NCBI RefSeq assembly: GCF_016907535.1
Contig: NZ_JAFBCF010000001.1
Location: 2,914,001 to 2,978,000 of the forward strand
Origin: Microlunatus panaciterrae
GTDB taxonomy: Bacteria > Actinomycetota > Actinomycetes > Propionibacteriales > Propionibacteriaceae
Direction of reading: 5' to 3'
Length of the DNA stretch: 64,000 nucleotides
The number at the start of each line of letters is the position of its first letter. The first letter of the stretch is position 1. Of this stretch, positions 1 through 10,808 are shown piece by piece. Under the pieces are notes generated by a model. The model had not been told where the DNA came from. It ran no database searches and worked only from the letters and a program-made list of their open reading frames with translations. Both the position numbers and the translations under genes were made by a program.

Positions 1-48
1 CTGTTCCTGACTGTCGCCCCGCTGGTCACCTGAACTCGAAAGTGCGGC

Positions 49-672
49 TCAGCGCGTCGTCGACCACAGGTCGCGCCAGGCGATGCCGAGGTCGAGCAGC
101 ATCTCGCGCAGCAGCGGCAGGCTGATCCCGACCACGTTGTGCGGGTCGCCCTCGATGCCGGTGACGAAGGCGCCGCCCAACCCGTCCAGGGTGAAGGCGC
201 CGGCGACGACGAGCGGTTCGCCGGTCTCGACGTACGCGGTGATCTCGGCGTCGCTCAGGTCGGCGAAGTGCACGACGGTTGAAGCCGTCCGCCCCAGCTG
301 CCGGCCGTTGTCAAGGATGACCTGGTGGCCGGTGTGCAGCACCCCGGTACGGCCCCGCATCGCCTGCCAACGCTGGACCGCGATCTCGGCACTGTCCGGC
401 TTCCCGTACGCCTCGCCATCGAGCTCCAGCACCGAGTCGCAGCCGACGATGATCATCGACGGCAGGCCGGTCGGCGCCGGGTCGTCCTGCAGTCCGTCGG
501 CCACCGTGGCCGCCTTCAGCCGGGCCAGCTGCAGGGCCAGCTCTGCGGCGTCAGCGGCGACCACCTGCGACTCGTCGACGCCGGAGACGATCACCTCGGG
601 CGAGAGTCCCGCCTGGCGCAGCGTGCTCAGTCGGGCCGGGGAGGCCGAGGCCAGGATCAGTCGGTAGGGCAC
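49..672 (-). CDS. maf: Maf family nucleotide pyrophosphatase
   Basis: 207 aa, GTG start. The N-terminus [18 protein letters not shown] is the Maf signature loop (usually ASxSPRR), followed by [18 protein letters not shown], the segment holding the catalytic acidic residue, and [14 protein letters not shown]. The family hydrolyses non-canonical or modified NTPs to NMP and pyrophosphate in the cytoplasm. It starts 3 bases after the stop of the upstream DUF885 gene, so the two are probably co-transcribed. Maf commonly lies near acyl-CoA carboxylase genes in actinobacteria, as here. Length is normal for the family. Confidence 0.93.
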   Translation of the reverse strand: MPYRLILASASPARLSTLRQAGLSPEVIVSGVDESQVVAADAAELALQLARLKAATVADGLQDDPAPTGLPSMIIVGCDSVLELDGEAYGKPDSAEIAVQRWQAMRGRTGVLHTGHQVILDNGRQLGRTASTVVHFADLSDAEITAYVETGEPLVVAGAFTLDGLGGAFVTGIEGDPHNVVGISLPLLREMLLDLGIAWRDLWSTTR

Positions 673-675
673 AGC

Positions 676-2385
676 TCAGATCCGGGCCAGCGCGCGCCGG
701 AGCGGGTCCAGCCCGAGGCAGCCCAGGTTGAGGGCGTCGGCATGGAACCGGCGGAGGTCGAAGCCGGCACCCTTGCGTGCCTTCGCCTCGTCGCGGGCCT
801 GCAGCCAGATCCGCTCGCCCACCTTGTAGGACGGCGCCTGCCCGGGCCAGCCGAGGTAGCGGTCCAGCTCGAAACGGAGCGTCGGCTCGTCGGTGGAGCA
901 GTTGCCGACCAGGAACTCGAAGCCCAGCTCGGGGGTCCAGCGCTCACCGGGATGGAAGCCCCAGGCGTTGCCCTTCGGGATCTCCAGCTGAAGATGCATG
1001 CCGATGTCGATGATCACCCGGACCGCCCGGAAGGCCTGCGCGTCGAGCATGCCCATCTTGTTGCCCGGGTCGTCAAGATAACCCAGGTCATCCATCAGCC
1101 GTTCGGCGTACAGCGCCCAGCCTTCACCGTGGCCCGACACCCAGCACATCTGCCGCTGCCACCGGTTCAGCAGGTCCTTCCGGTAGGCGTTCTGGGCCAC
1201 CTGCAGGTGATGCCCCGGCACGCCCTCGTGGTAGACGGTGGTGACCTCCTTCCAGGTCGAGAAGGCGTCGATGCCGTCCGGCACCGCCCACCACATCCGC
1301 CCCGGTCGGGAGAAGTCCTCGGTCGGTCCGGTGTAGTAGATCGCGCCGTCATGGGTTGGGGCGAGACAGCACTCGATCCGCCGGATCTCGTCCGGGATGT
1401 CGAAGTGCGTGCCGGCGAGATCGGCGACCGCCCGGTCGGCCAGCCCCTGCATCCAGGCGCGGAACTGCTCGGCGCCGCTGATCCGCCGGGTCGGGTCCGC
1501 GTCCAGGAACGCGTAGGCATCGGGGATGCTGTCGGTGCCGACCAGGTCGCGCGCGATGGCGCGCTGCTGGTCCTGCAGCCGGTGCAGCTCATCCCAGCCC
1601 CAGGCGTACGTCTCGCGCAGGTCGATGGTGGCGCCGAGGTAGTACCTCGACTCGAGGGCGTAGCGTTCCTCGCCGACCGCATCCAGCTCGGGAGCGCGGG
1701 GGGACAGCTCGGTCGCCATCCAGCGGCCGAAGTCGGCGAAGGCTGCCCGGGCGGTGTCGGCCGCCTCGCGCACCCGGTGGCTCAGGGCCTCCGGGAAGTC
1801 CGCCGGGATCCGGCCCGCCAGGCCGGCGAAGAAGTCGTCGCTGCCGGTCTCGCCGGTCCAGGAGCGGATCTGCTCGACCGTTCCGGTCATCTGCCGGACC
1901 GCGGAGATGTGGCCGGCGTCCGCCTCGGCCGTCAGCGCCTCCCGGGTCTGTTGCAGCGGCACCGCAATGCTGCTCAGCCTGGCGGCGATGTTGGCCCAGG
2001 CCTGCTCGGTGTCGGTGGGCATCAGGTCGAAGATGGATCGGATCTCCTGCGCGCCGCCGGCGATCACGCTCACCCGGCTGGTGGGGATATGCGCCTCGTA
2101 CTGCTCCACCTCGAGAGACAACCGCTCCAGCATGGCCTCCTGTGCCACCTTCTCGCGGTCGTCGACCGGCGTGGCCTGCTCGAGGGCGGCGATGGTGGCG
2201 CGGACGTGACTGATGCGCTCGGCATGGCCGTTGAGCGAGTAGTCGCTCCACCGGTCGTCGGAGCCCTCCACCCCCAGGTAGGTGGCGAGCTCCGGATAGC
2301 GCTCGGTGCACTCGGTCACGTAGCGGTCGGCGATCGCGTCGATGGTGCGGAGCGGTCGGGCCGGGTCAGTGGGGTGGTGGCTCAC
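676..2385 (-). CDS. DUF885 family putative metallo-hydrolase/peptidase
   Basis: 569 aa from GTG at 2385. The motif VYHEGVPGHHLQV (H386, E387) is the HExxxHH-type zinc-binding signature of DUF885 proteins, followed by GHGEGWALYAERLMDDLG, which supplies a further acidic ligand. No signal peptide is seen, so it should be cytoplasmic. The substrate is unknown; the family is thought to hold peptidases or related amidohydrolases. A longer frame reaches 2460, but that would overlap the upstream gene by 73 bases. The GTG at 2385 lies 2 bases after the VOC gene stop and 7 bases after a TAGGCT box, so I prefer it. Confidence 0.85.
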   Translation of the reverse strand: MSHHPTDPARPLRTIDAIADRYVTECTERYPELATYLGVEGSDDRWSDYSLNGHAERISHVRATIAALEQATPVDDREKVAQEAMLERLSLEVEQYEAHIPTSRVSVIAGGAQEIRSIFDLMPTDTEQAWANIAARLSSIAVPLQQTREALTAEADAGHISAVRQMTGTVEQIRSWTGETGSDDFFAGLAGRIPADFPEALSHRVREAADTARAAFADFGRWMATELSPRAPELDAVGEERYALESRYYLGATIDLRETYAWGWDELHRLQDQQRAIARDLVGTDSIPDAYAFLDADPTRRISGAEQFRAWMQGLADRAVADLAGTHFDIPDEIRRIECCLAPTHDGAIYYTGPTEDFSRPGRMWWAVPDGIDAFSTWKEVTTVYHEGVPGHHLQVAQNAYRKDLLNRWQRQMCWVSGHGEGWALYAERLMDDLGYLDDPGNKMGMLDAQAFRAVRVIIDIGMHLQLEIPKGNAWGFHPGERWTPELGFEFLVGNCSTDEPTLRFELDRYLGWPGQAPSYKVGERIWLQARDEAKARKGAGFDLRRFHADALNLGCLGLDPLRRALARI

Positions 2386-2387
2386 GG

Positions 2388-3119
2388 TCAGCAGCCTAGC
2401 CCCGGTTCCGGCGCCTCCTGCCGGGCCTGGTCGTCGCGCTCCTGCCAGGTGCAGATGCACACCTCGTTGCCCTCAGGGTCGGCCAGCACCCAGAACGACG
2501 GGGCCGCCGCCTCGCTGACCAGCCGACCTCCCGCCTCCAGTGCCGCCCGCAAGCGCCCGGGCGCCTCGTCATGCGGAACGGTGAGGTCGAAGTGGATCCG
2601 GTTGCGCTGTGGCCGGGGTGCGTCCATCTGCTGGAACCAGATCACCGGACCCTGCCAGACGGGGTCGACGATCGAGGCGTTCAGGTCGCCATGGCCCGGT
2701 TCGTCGACGTAGCCCATGACGGCCCTCCAGAACGGACGGATCGCGGGGATGTCGAGCGCGTCGATGGCGATCTCGAGCAGCTGGACGGACCGCCTGCCGT
2801 CGGCTGAGGTGACTCCGCTCGTGCTGCGGCCGAGTGCGGCGACGGCCTCGGTGATCTGACCGGAGAGGTCGACGTCGGTGTCGGTGACATCGGCCGCCCC
2901 GGCCGTCTGCAGGGTCAGCTCCACCCGGTCAGAGCGGAGATGGATACGCAGATGGTCGTCGGCCTGGTCGCCGCACGCGGTGGTGGCCGCCTGCGCCACC
3001 TGGACAGCCTCGGCCAGCGAGCCGACCGGGACGGAGGTCGCCAGACAGGCCAGCAGATAGCGCCAGGAGGAGTCGGCGACGGCTGCGGAGGCGGCGGATC
3101 GGGTAAGGGTTTCAGCCAT
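2388..3119 (-). CDS. VOC (glyoxalase-fold) family protein with an N-terminal extension
   Basis: 243 aa. The C-terminal half (about 110-235) has VOC features: LLEIAIDALDIPAIRPFWRA at the start of the module, RIHFDLTVPH, and a closing FWVLADPEGNEVCICTW, with the His and Glu positions typical of metal-binding glyoxalase-fold proteins. The first ~100 residues may be a degenerate pterin-carbinolamine-dehydratase-like domain; this fusion occurs in actinobacteria, but I am unsure of it here. It leads a probable operon with the DUF885 and maf genes. The reaction is unknown. Confidence 0.75.
   Translation of the reverse strand: MAETLTRSAASAAVADSSWRYLLACLATSVPVGSLAEAVQVAQAATTACGDQADDHLRIHLRSDRVELTLQTAGAADVTDTDVDLSGQITEAVAALGRSTSGVTSADGRRSVQLLEIAIDALDIPAIRPFWRAVMGYVDEPGHGDLNASIVDPVWQGPVIWFQQMDAPRPQRNRIHFDLTVPHDEAPGRLRAALEAGGRLVSEAAAPSFWVLADPEGNEVCICTWQERDDQARQEAPEPGLGC
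2393..2398 (-). promoter_or_regulatory. -10 box, DUF885 gene
   Basis: TAGGCT on the minus strand, 7 bases before GTG 2385. Confidence 0.6.
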
Positions 3120-3125
3120 GCGGCC

Positions 3126-3131
3126 ACTCTG
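3126..3131 (-). promoter_or_regulatory. -10 box, VOC gene
   Basis: CAGAGT on the minus strand, 6 bases before the ATG at 3119; weak match. Confidence 0.4.
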
Positions 3132-3193
3132 ACACCCGACGCTGACAGTTCCGGCACAGAGTCCGTCAGGCTGCTCCTCCGTCGCAGGTGGCC

Positions 3194-4426
3194 TCAGGCC
3201 ACGTCGGCTCCGACCACTGCGCTCTGCTTGGGCTGGACGGCCGACGTGGTCAGCAGGGAGGCCAGCACGACCACCGCAACGGCGAGCAGTGAGTGCCGGA
3301 CGCCGACGTGGTTGCCGATGAAACCGAGCAGCGGGGGACCCATCAGGAACGCGGCGTAGCCGATGGTGGACACCACCGCCACCCGGCCCGCCGCGTAGCG
3401 CGGCTCGTCAGCAGCGGCCGACATTCCGACCGGGAAGCCGAGTGCGGCCCCGATGCCCCAGAGGACGGCGCCGACGGCGGCCAGGTAGATGTTGGGCGCG
3501 AACACGAACAGGACCAGGCCGAGGATGGCCGCAGTCAGGCAGATCCGCAGCACCGCCACCCGGCCCAGCCGGTCGAGCAGGGCACTGCCGGCGAACCGGA
3601 AGCCGGTCATGGCCGCGACGAAGACGCCGAACATGATCGCCCCTGCACTTTCGGAGGCACCCAGCCCGTCCACCGTCGCCTTGGCCACCCAGTCGTTCGC
3701 CGCACCCTCGGTGAACGCGGCGCCCAGCACCACCAACCCGATGACCAGCGTCCTCGGCTCCCGCCAGGCGGCGGTCCGGCGTCTCGGCTCTGCCGGGCCC
3801 TCGGTGTGCTCGGCGTGCGCGGTCGCGGGCAGGAACACCCGGGTACACAGGAAGACCACGACGGCGCCCAGCGCGACCACGCCGAACAGGTGCACCGGCA
3901 GTCCGACGCCGATCCTGGCCATCAGTGAGCCGATCAGGGCACCGACGAAGGCGCCACCACTGAAGGCGGCGTGGAACTTGGGCATGATCGTCCGCCCGAT
4001 CCGGCGCTCCACCTCGGCACCCTCGATGTTCTGCGAGACATCCCAGACGCCCACGCCGAAGCCGAAGAAGAAGAGGGCGATGGCCACCGGGACCAGCCAG
4101 GTCATCAGCAGCGAGACCGCGATCACCAGCAGGCTCAGGCCGATCAGGCTGCCGGTCAGTCGAACGGAGACGGCGGTGCCGAACCTGTCCACGATCACCC
4201 CGGCCAACGGCAGACCGAGCACGGAGCCGAGGCCGATCATCAGCAGCAGCAGTCCGAGACCGCCCGGGGTGAGGTCAAGGGTGATCGCCACCGACGGCAG
4301 CCGACCCGCCCAGCTGGCAAAGACCAGGCCGTTGAGACCGAAGATCGCGTAGGTGCCGACCATGGCCGCGCGTACCCGAAGCGCCGGAGCCGGGGGGGCC
4401 GGCACATCGCCGCTGGAGGAGGTCAC
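3194..4426 (-). CDS. MFS transporter, YbjJ-like
   Basis: 410 aa, about twelve hydrophobic segments. The stretch VWDVSQNIEGAEVERRIGR followed by PKFHAAFSGGAFVGALIG resembles the YbjJ/fucose-permease-like branch of the major facilitator superfamily. The substrate cannot be read from sequence. The start is GTG at 4426, 6 bases downstream of a TATGTT box. The open frame continues upstream to 4648, but that extension is Arg/Pro-rich, non-hydrophobic and covers the promoter, so it was excluded. It follows the acyl-CoA carboxylase pair on the same strand, with a 70-base gap. Confidence 0.85.
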   Translation of the reverse strand: MTSSSGDVPAPPAPALRVRAAMVGTYAIFGLNGLVFASWAGRLPSVAITLDLTPGGLGLLLLMIGLGSVLGLPLAGVIVDRFGTAVSVRLTGSLIGLSLLVIAVSLLMTWLVPVAIALFFFGFGVGVWDVSQNIEGAEVERRIGRTIMPKFHAAFSGGAFVGALIGSLMARIGVGLPVHLFGVVALGAVVVFLCTRVFLPATAHAEHTEGPAEPRRRTAAWREPRTLVIGLVVLGAAFTEGAANDWVAKATVDGLGASESAGAIMFGVFVAAMTGFRFAGSALLDRLGRVAVLRICLTAAILGLVLFVFAPNIYLAAVGAVLWGIGAALGFPVGMSAAADEPRYAAGRVAVVSTIGYAAFLMGPPLLGFIGNHVGVRHSLLAVAVVVLASLLTTSAVQPKQSAVVGADVA

Positions 4427-4432
4427 CGGCCC

Positions 4433-4438
4433 AACATA
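4433..4438 (-). promoter_or_regulatory. -10 box, MFS gene
   Basis: TATGTT on the minus strand, 6 bases before GTG 4426. Confidence 0.6.
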
Positions 4439-4496
4439 GTGGCGCGCGGCCACCGGTCCGGCCGCACCTCCCAGCTGACGAGACCGATCGGCTGGC

Positions 4497-4744
4497 TCAG
4501 CGGCGCCCCGAGGCGCGCCAGGCGCCCGGGCCGGGATGCAGCGGCGCCCGGACCCCGCGCCAGTAGGCCGACCAGCCGGCCGAGTTGGTCCGCGCCGGCT
4601 CGTTCGGCTGCGGCTGCGGCTGCCTGCCGCGGGCCGTGAGTACGGCAACCAGGGCCGCCAGCTCCTCCGGCGTCGGGTTGCCGTGCGTCACGGTGAACAC
4701 CGGCGCCGGTGGCGTCGGAGCGGACTCCGGAACCGAGTCGCTGC

Positions 4745-4748
<4 letters not shown>
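4497..4748 (-). CDS. accE: Acyl-CoA carboxylase epsilon subunit
   Basis: 83 aa. It has the typical epsilon layout: a core [20 protein letters not shown], a Pro/Gln/Arg-rich linker, and a C-terminal [20 protein letters not shown], where the W-x-Y/R-x-x-R-x-x-x-x-PGPGAWR ending is conserved. These small proteins bind the carboxyltransferase beta subunit and stimulate the actinobacterial acyl-CoA carboxylase. The ATG overlaps the stop of the upstream beta-subunit gene by 4 bases (4745-4748), so the two are translationally coupled. Confidence 0.9.
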
Positions 4749-6316
<1,568 letters not shown>

Positions 6317-6323
6317 GGTGTGC

Positions 6324-6329
6324 ACCCTA
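6324..6329 (-). promoter_or_regulatory. -10 box, carboxylase beta gene
   Basis: TAGGGT on the minus strand, 7 bases before ATG 6316. Confidence 0.6.
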
Positions 6330-6409
6330 GTGTTTCCGTCTTCCGATCGGCACGCGGCTGCCCGCCGCGCGAGCCGGATGACGACGTCTGCAGCAGCCGG
6401 ACCGGTGGC

Positions 6410-6415
6410 TACGAT
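6410..6415 (+). promoter_or_regulatory. -10 box, birA
   Basis: TACGAT, 6 bases before GTG 6422. Confidence 0.65.
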
Positions 6416-6421
6416 CGGAGC

Positions 6422-7219
6422 GTGAACCGAGGAGAACCGATCGACCAGTTGCTGCTGACCGAGCTGCTGGTCAAGCCCGGTTCGCTCTGGCGGCGGGTCG
6501 ACGTGGTGGCCAGCACCGGCTCGACCAATGCCGACCTCGCCCAGAAGGCGCGGCACGGTGCCGAGAGCGGCTCGGTGCTCGTCACCGGCTTCCAGTCGGC
6601 GGGCCGGGGACGGCTGGGCCGCAGCTGGGTGGCACCGGCCGAGTCGTCGATCGCCCTCTCCCTGCTGGTCCGTCCCGACCAGGTCGCCTCCTGGCGCTGG
6701 ACCTGGCTGCCGTTGCTGACCGGGCTGGCGGTGGTCGAAGGGTTGCGCCGCGCAGCCGACGTGCCGGCGATGTTGAAGTGGCCGAACGACGTGCTGGTGC
6801 GGGAACGGAAGCTGGCCGGCATTCTCGCCGAGCGGGTGGAGACACCGAGCGGACCGGCCTGTGTGGTCGGGATCGGGCTGAACGTCAGCCTGGCCGAGGA
6901 CGAGCTGCCGGTGCCGACAGCGACGTCACTGCAGCTGGCCGGGGCCGCCACCACCAACCGGAACACGCTGATCGCCACCATCCTGCGGGCCTTCGCGCTG
7001 ATCTACCAGCAGTGGGAGAGCTCCGACGACGACGCCGCCTTCGGCGCCGCCTACATCGCCCGCTGCGCGACCATCGGCCGCCAGGTCAAGGTGGTGCTGG
7101 CCGCCGACTCCGAGGTCACCGGTACGGCGGAGGCGATCGACGGTGACGGTCGGCTGGTGGTGCGTACCGCCGCCGGCCGCCGCACCTTCGGCGCCGCCGA
7201 TATCGTGCACCTGCGCTGA
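6422..7219 (+). CDS. birA: Biotin--[acetyl-CoA-carboxylase] ligase
   Basis: 265 aa, GTG start 6 bases after a TACGAT box. Motifs: [17 protein letters not shown] (biotin/ATP site), [11 protein letters not shown] (the GRGRxGRxW adenylate loop), [18 protein letters not shown] (the KWPND motif and catalytic Lys), then GIGLNVSL. No N-terminal helix-turn-helix is present, so it is a class I enzyme without repressor function. It attaches biotin to the carboxylase alpha subunit. It is divergent from the carboxylase beta gene. Confidence 0.95.
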   Translation: MNRGEPIDQLLLTELLVKPGSLWRRVDVVASTGSTNADLAQKARHGAESGSVLVTGFQSAGRGRLGRSWVAPAESSIALSLLVRPDQVASWRWTWLPLLTGLAVVEGLRRAADVPAMLKWPNDVLVRERKLAGILAERVETPSGPACVVGIGLNVSLAEDELPVPTATSLQLAGAATTNRNTLIATILRAFALIYQQWESSDDDAAFGAAYIARCATIGRQVKVVLAADSEVTGTAEAIDGDGRLVVRTAAGRRTFGAADIVHLR

Positions 7220-7243
7220 GCCGCCGGCCGCACCGGTCTGTGC

Positions 7244-7249
7244 CAGCAT
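7244..7249 (+). promoter_or_regulatory. -10 box, PH-domain gene
   Basis: CAGCAT, 6 bases before ATG 7256; weak match. Confidence 0.45.
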
Positions 7250-7255
7250 GGGGCC

Positions 7256-7789
7256 ATGGGATTCTCCCCCAAGCTGCTTGGCGCCGACGAGTACGTGGTC
7301 GTGCACATGCGCACCCATGCCAAGGCGCTCATCCTGCCGGCCCTGGTACTGATCCTGGCCGGTGCGGGCTTCGGCGTCGCCGCCGCGCTGATCCCGGCCG
7401 AGTACCACCAGGTCGGCCTGGTGGTGGCCGCCGCGCTGGCCGTGCTGGTCGTGCTGCTCTGGTCAGTGATCCCTTTCCTGCGTTGGCGGACCAGCACCTA
7501 CACGATCACCAACCGTCGGCTGATCACCCGCCGGGGCATCATCAACAGGTCCGGCAAGGACCTGCCGCTGATGCGGATCAATGACGTCAGCTACGAGCGC
7601 AGCCTGACGGACCGGATGCTGGGCTGCGGCACGCTGAACATCCAGACCGCGGCCGAGGGCGGCACCATCGTGCTGTCCGACGTGCCCGACGTCGAGCGGG
7701 TGCACGTGGCGATGACGGAGCTGCTGTTCGGCACCTCCGCGCACCGGCCGGCCGTCGGGGACCAGGAGGACCGTGGCCGTCAGGATTGA
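7256..7789 (+). CDS. PH domain-containing membrane protein
   Basis: 177 aa. Two hydrophobic helices lie at roughly 27-48 and 54-75. A bacterial PH (bPH2/YdbS-like) domain follows: TSTYTITNRRLITRRGII, a basic turn, then DLPLMRINDVSYERSL and LGCGTLNIQTA. The family's role is unknown, though such proteins sit at the cytoplasmic face of the membrane. The start is ATG, 6 bases after a CAGCAT box. Its last 17 bases overlap the next gene. Confidence 0.85.
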   Translation: MGFSPKLLGADEYVVVHMRTHAKALILPALVLILAGAGFGVAAALIPAEYHQVGLVVAAALAVLVVLLWSVIPFLRWRTSTYTITNRRLITRRGIINRSGKDLPLMRINDVSYERSLTDRMLGCGTLNIQTAAEGGTIVLSDVPDVERVHVAMTELLFGTSAHRPAVGDQEDRGRQD

Positions 7790-8594
7790 GCGAACGTCTG
7801 AGTTCGTCGCGGAGATCGTGATGGACCGGCCGGAGGCGTTGAACGCCGTCTCGACCGAGCAGGCGGCCGCCATCGCCGCCGCCTGCGCCGAGCTGGCCTC
7901 CGACCCGTCGGTCCGGGCGGTGGTGTTGTCCAGCTCGGCGTCGCGGGCGTTCTGTGTCGGGGCGGACCTGAAGGAGCGCGCCGGCTTCTCCGACGAGGAC
8001 CTGCGCGCCCAGCGCCCGGTGGCACGGGCGGCGTACGGGGGAGTGCTCGGCCTCCCGGTGCCCGTGATCGCCGCTGTCGAGGGCTATGCCCTCGGCGGTG
8101 GCTGCGAGCTCGCACTGGCCTGCGACCTGATCGTCGCCTCCAATACGGCTGTCTTCGCCCTGCCGGAGGTCGGGGTGGGTCTGATCCCCGGAGGCGGAGG
8201 CACCCAGCTGCTGCCTCGGCGGATCGGCTGGAACCGGGCAGCTGATCTCATCTTCAGCACCCGTCGGGTGGGCGCGGAGGAGGCCCTGCAGATCGGGCTG
8301 GCGGACCGGCGGGTGCCGGCCGGCCTGGCCCGTCTCACGGCTGTCGAGCTGGCCGAAGGAATCGCCACCCGATCGCCGGTAGCGGTACGCAACGCCAAGG
8401 CTGCGCTGCGCCGAGGCTTCGACGTCGGCCTGCCGGCCGGGTTGGAGATCGAGGACCTGGCCTGGGCCGATACGGCGTTCTCGGCCGACCGGGCCGAGGG
8501 GATCGCTGCCTTCAACGAGAAGCGGGCTCCGCGCTGGCCGGATCCTCCGGCGGGGCCGGGCTCGCGCTCTCCGGGCGGCTCGAGTCACCCGTGA
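7773..8594 (+). CDS. Enoyl-CoA hydratase/isomerase (crotonase) family protein
   Basis: 273 aa, GTG start inside the end of the PH-domain gene. Crotonase motifs are intact: SRAFCVGADLKER (first oxyanion-hole strand), GYALGGGCELALACDLIVA, and LPEVGVGLIPGGGGTQLLPR. The Glu in CELAL and the Glu in LPEVG correspond to the two catalytic acids of enoyl-CoA hydratases, so hydratase activity is plausible. The last ~25 residues are Pro/Gly/Ser-rich and lie in a region that overlaps the convergent gtrA-like gene by 83 bases. The physiological acyl-CoA is unknown. Confidence 0.88.
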   Translation: MAVRIERTSEFVAEIVMDRPEALNAVSTEQAAAIAAACAELASDPSVRAVVLSSSASRAFCVGADLKERAGFSDEDLRAQRPVARAAYGGVLGLPVPVIAAVEGYALGGGCELALACDLIVASNTAVFALPEVGVGLIPGGGGTQLLPRRIGWNRAADLIFSTRRVGAEEALQIGLADRRVPAGLARLTAVELAEGIATRSPVAVRNAKAALRRGFDVGLPAGLEIEDLAWADTAFSADRAEGIAAFNEKRAPRWPDPPAGPGSRSPGGSSHP

Positions 8595-9033
8595 AGACGA
8601 ACCGTCGATAGGACCAGAACCGGAACAGCGTGCCCAGGCCCAGCCCGACCACGTTGCCGGACAGGTTGTCGGCCAACGGGCTGGTCAGTCCCAGGACGTA
8701 GTGGCTGAACGCGAGGCAGAGCGCCCCGATCCCGATCGCGATGCCGTTGAGGATCACGAAGATCGGCAGCTCCCGGCCGACCCGGCCCTTCTCCCGGTGC
8801 TGGTAAGTCCAGTGCCGGTTGCCGAGGTAGGTGATCACGGTGGCCAGGCCGATGGCGAGCACCTGGGCGGTGATGGGTTTCGGCTCCAGGACCCCGACCC
8901 CGCCGGGGCCTGCATAGCGGAGCAGGTTGAACGCGACGATCTGGACCGCGACCCCGGTCAGGCCGACGATGCCGAACTTCACCGCCTCCGGGCCGAGATG
9001 GCGCACGCGGTCGAGCAGGGTGGCAAGGGACAT
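8512..9033 (-). CDS. GtrA family membrane protein
   Basis: 173 aa with four predicted membrane helices. Family signatures are FGIVGLTGVAVQIVAFNLL in helix 1, ATVITYLGNRHWTYQH between helices 2 and 3, and the closing LFRFWSYRRFVF. GtrA proteins are thought to move or present polyprenyl-linked sugars for surface glycans. The start is ATG 9033; an AGGCTA box on the top strand (9044-9049) gives a 10-base gap. The frame also opens upstream, but that covers the purK promoter. The tail after residue ~150 is Ser/Pro/Glu-rich and overlaps the convergent crotonase gene. Confidence 0.88.
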   Translation of the reverse strand: MSLATLLDRVRHLGPEAVKFGIVGLTGVAVQIVAFNLLRYAGPGGVGVLEPKPITAQVLAIGLATVITYLGNRHWTYQHREKGRVGRELPIFVILNGIAIGIGALCLAFSHYVLGLTSPLADNLSGNVVGLGLGTLFRFWSYRRFVFTGDSSRPESASPAPPEDPASAEPASR

Positions 9034-9095
9034 GGCAGGGGCAAGGCTACCGGTTTCGGCCTGGACAGCGATCGTCGCCGTTCCGCCGCTTCGGT

Positions 9096-9101
9096 TAGGC
9101 T
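9096..9101 (+). promoter_or_regulatory. -10 box, purK
   Basis: TAGGCT, 8 bases before GTG 9110. Confidence 0.6.
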
Positions 9102-9109
9102 CGACCACC

Positions 9110-10264
9110 GTGACCAACACCCGCCCCTTCGTCGTGGGCATCATCGGCGGCGGCCAGCTGGCCCGGATGATGCATGCGGCCTCCATCGGACTAGGCATCA
9201 AGATCCGACTGCTCGCGGAGGGCCCTGATGTCTCGGCCGCCCACGTCGTCGCCGACGTGACGGTCGGTGACTACACCGACCCGCAGACGGTACGGGAGTT
9301 CGCGGCCGGCTGCGACGTGGTCACCTTCGACCACGAGCATGTGCCACCGGGCATCCTGCGCGACCTCGTGGCCGCCGGGGTCCAGGTCCGTCCAGGGCCG
9401 GAGGCGCTGATCCACGCCCAGGACAAGGCGATCATGCGCGAGCGGCTGGGAGCGATGGGAGCTCCCTGCCCGGTCAACCAGGTCGTCGTCGACGCTGCTG
9501 CGCTGACGGCGTTCGGCGACCGGCACGGATGGCCGCTGATCGCCAAGACGTCCCGAGGCGGCTACGACGGCAAGGGGGTCTGGAAGATCGACGACGCCTC
9601 AGGTGCCGAGCTGCCGTTCGCCGACCTTGCCGAGGGGGTGCAGATCGTCGCCGAGGAGTTCATCCCGTTCGTCCGCGAGCTGAGTGCGCTGGTGGTGCGC
9701 TCGCCGTCCGGCCAGGCTGTCGCCTACCCGATCTCGGAGTCGGTGCAGCGCGACGGCGTGTGCGTCGAGACGACGACGCCGGCGCCCGGCTTCACCGACG
9801 AGCAGGCGATGGCCGCAGAGCAGCTGGCCCTGCGGATCGCCCACGAGCTCGGTGTGGTCGGCGTGCTGGCGGTCGAGCTGATGGAACGCCCCGACGGGTC
9901 GGTGGTCGTCAACGAGCTGGCCATGCGGCCGCACAACACCGGGCACTGGAGCATCGACGGCGCCTACACGTCGCAGTTCGAGAACCACCTCCGGGCCGTG
10001 CTGGACCTGCCGCTGGGTGACCCGAGCGCCAGGAACCGGACGACAGTGATGGTCAACGTGCTGGGTGGCTCGGTCACCGACCTGCCCTCGGCGCTGCTGC
10101 ACTGCTTCGCCCGGGACCGGCAGCTGCGGGTGCAGCTCTACGGCAAGGAGGTCAAGCCCGGACGCAAGGTCGGCCACGTGACCACCGTCGGCGACGAGGT
10201 GGACGAGGTACGGCGACGCGCACGTCACGCGGCCAGCTATCTGATGGGAGACGAGCATGCCTGA
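9110..10264 (+). CDS. purK: 5-(carboxyamino)imidazole ribonucleotide synthase
   Basis: 384 aa ATP-grasp enzyme of de novo purine synthesis: AIR + ATP + bicarbonate gives N5-CAIR. Seen: N-terminal [28 protein letters not shown], the ATP-binding [14 protein letters not shown], and C-terminal [19 protein letters not shown], where the Glu/Asn bind metal. The GTG start lies 8 bases after a TAGGCT box. The stop overlaps purE by 8 bases, so the product goes directly to a translationally coupled partner. Confidence 0.96.
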   Translation: MTNTRPFVVGIIGGGQLARMMHAASIGLGIKIRLLAEGPDVSAAHVVADVTVGDYTDPQTVREFAAGCDVVTFDHEHVPPGILRDLVAAGVQVRPGPEALIHAQDKAIMRERLGAMGAPCPVNQVVVDAAALTAFGDRHGWPLIAKTSRGGYDGKGVWKIDDASGAELPFADLAEGVQIVAEEFIPFVRELSALVVRSPSGQAVAYPISESVQRDGVCVETTTPAPGFTDEQAMAAEQLALRIAHELGVVGVLAVELMERPDGSVVVNELAMRPHNTGHWSIDGAYTSQFENHLRAVLDLPLGDPSARNRTTVMVNVLGGSVTDLPSALLHCFARDRQLRVQLYGKEVKPGRKVGHVTTVGDEVDEVRRRARHAASYLMGDEHA

Positions 10265-10766
10265 GCACAGCTCCACCGGCCCGGCCCGGGTCGGGATCGT
10301 GATGGGCTCGGACTCCGACTGGCCGGTGATGGAGGCGGCGGCGACCGTGCTGCGCGAGTTCGATGTGGCCTATCAGGCCGACGTCGTGTCGGCGCACCGG
10401 ATGCCCGAGGCGATGGTGAGCTATGGCCGCGGGGCGCACACGCGGGGGATCGAGGTGATCATCGCCGGCGCCGGCGGTGCCGCGCACCTGCCGGGGATGC
10501 TGGCTGCACTGACCCCGCTGCCGGTGATCGGCGTACCGGTCCCGCTGAAGTATCTGGACGGGATGGACTCGCTGCTGTCCATCGTGCAGATGCCGGCGGG
10601 TGTCCCGGTGGCCACGGTGGCGATCGGCAACGCCCGCAACGCCGGCCTGCTCGCGGTCCGGATCCTGGCCGCCGGCGACGCCGAGCTGACCGAGCGGATG
10701 ATCGGGTTCCAGGACGAGCTGCGCCGTGCGGCCGAGGCCAAGGGTGAGCGCGTCCGCAACGGCTGA
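10257..10766 (+). CDS. purE: N5-carboxyaminoimidazole ribonucleotide mutase
   Basis: 169 aa, class I PurE. It isomerises N5-CAIR to CAIR. Diagnostic segments: [34 protein letters not shown] (catalytic His in SAHR), [18 protein letters not shown], and [19 protein letters not shown]. Length matches the family. It is translated from an ATG inside the end of purK. Confidence 0.97.
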   Translation: MPEHSSTGPARVGIVMGSDSDWPVMEAAATVLREFDVAYQADVVSAHRMPEAMVSYGRGAHTRGIEVIIAGAGGAAHLPGMLAALTPLPVIGVPVPLKYLDGMDSLLSIVQMPAGVPVATVAIGNARNAGLLAVRILAAGDAELTERMIGFQDELRRAAEAKGERVRNG

Positions 10767-10796
10767 CTCCATAACGGCTGACAGGGCCGTCGGCGC

Positions 10797-10802
10797 TAAG
10801 GT
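10797..10802 (+). promoter_or_regulatory. -10 box, EI24 gene
   Basis: TAAGGT, 6 bases before GTG 10809. Confidence 0.6.
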
Positions 10803-10808
10803 CGCCGG

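Noticed and set aside
1-33. Possible C-terminal fragment LFLTVAPLVT of a plus-strand gene ending at 33
   Set aside because: Ten codons cannot be distinguished from chance; upstream sequence is needed.
325-2712. Long plus-strand open frame (795 codons) opposite the DUF885 gene
   Set aside because: It is antisense to DUF885 and part of maf and VOC, has no start signal and shows only low-complexity Arg/Gly/Val composition caused by GC-rich third positions.
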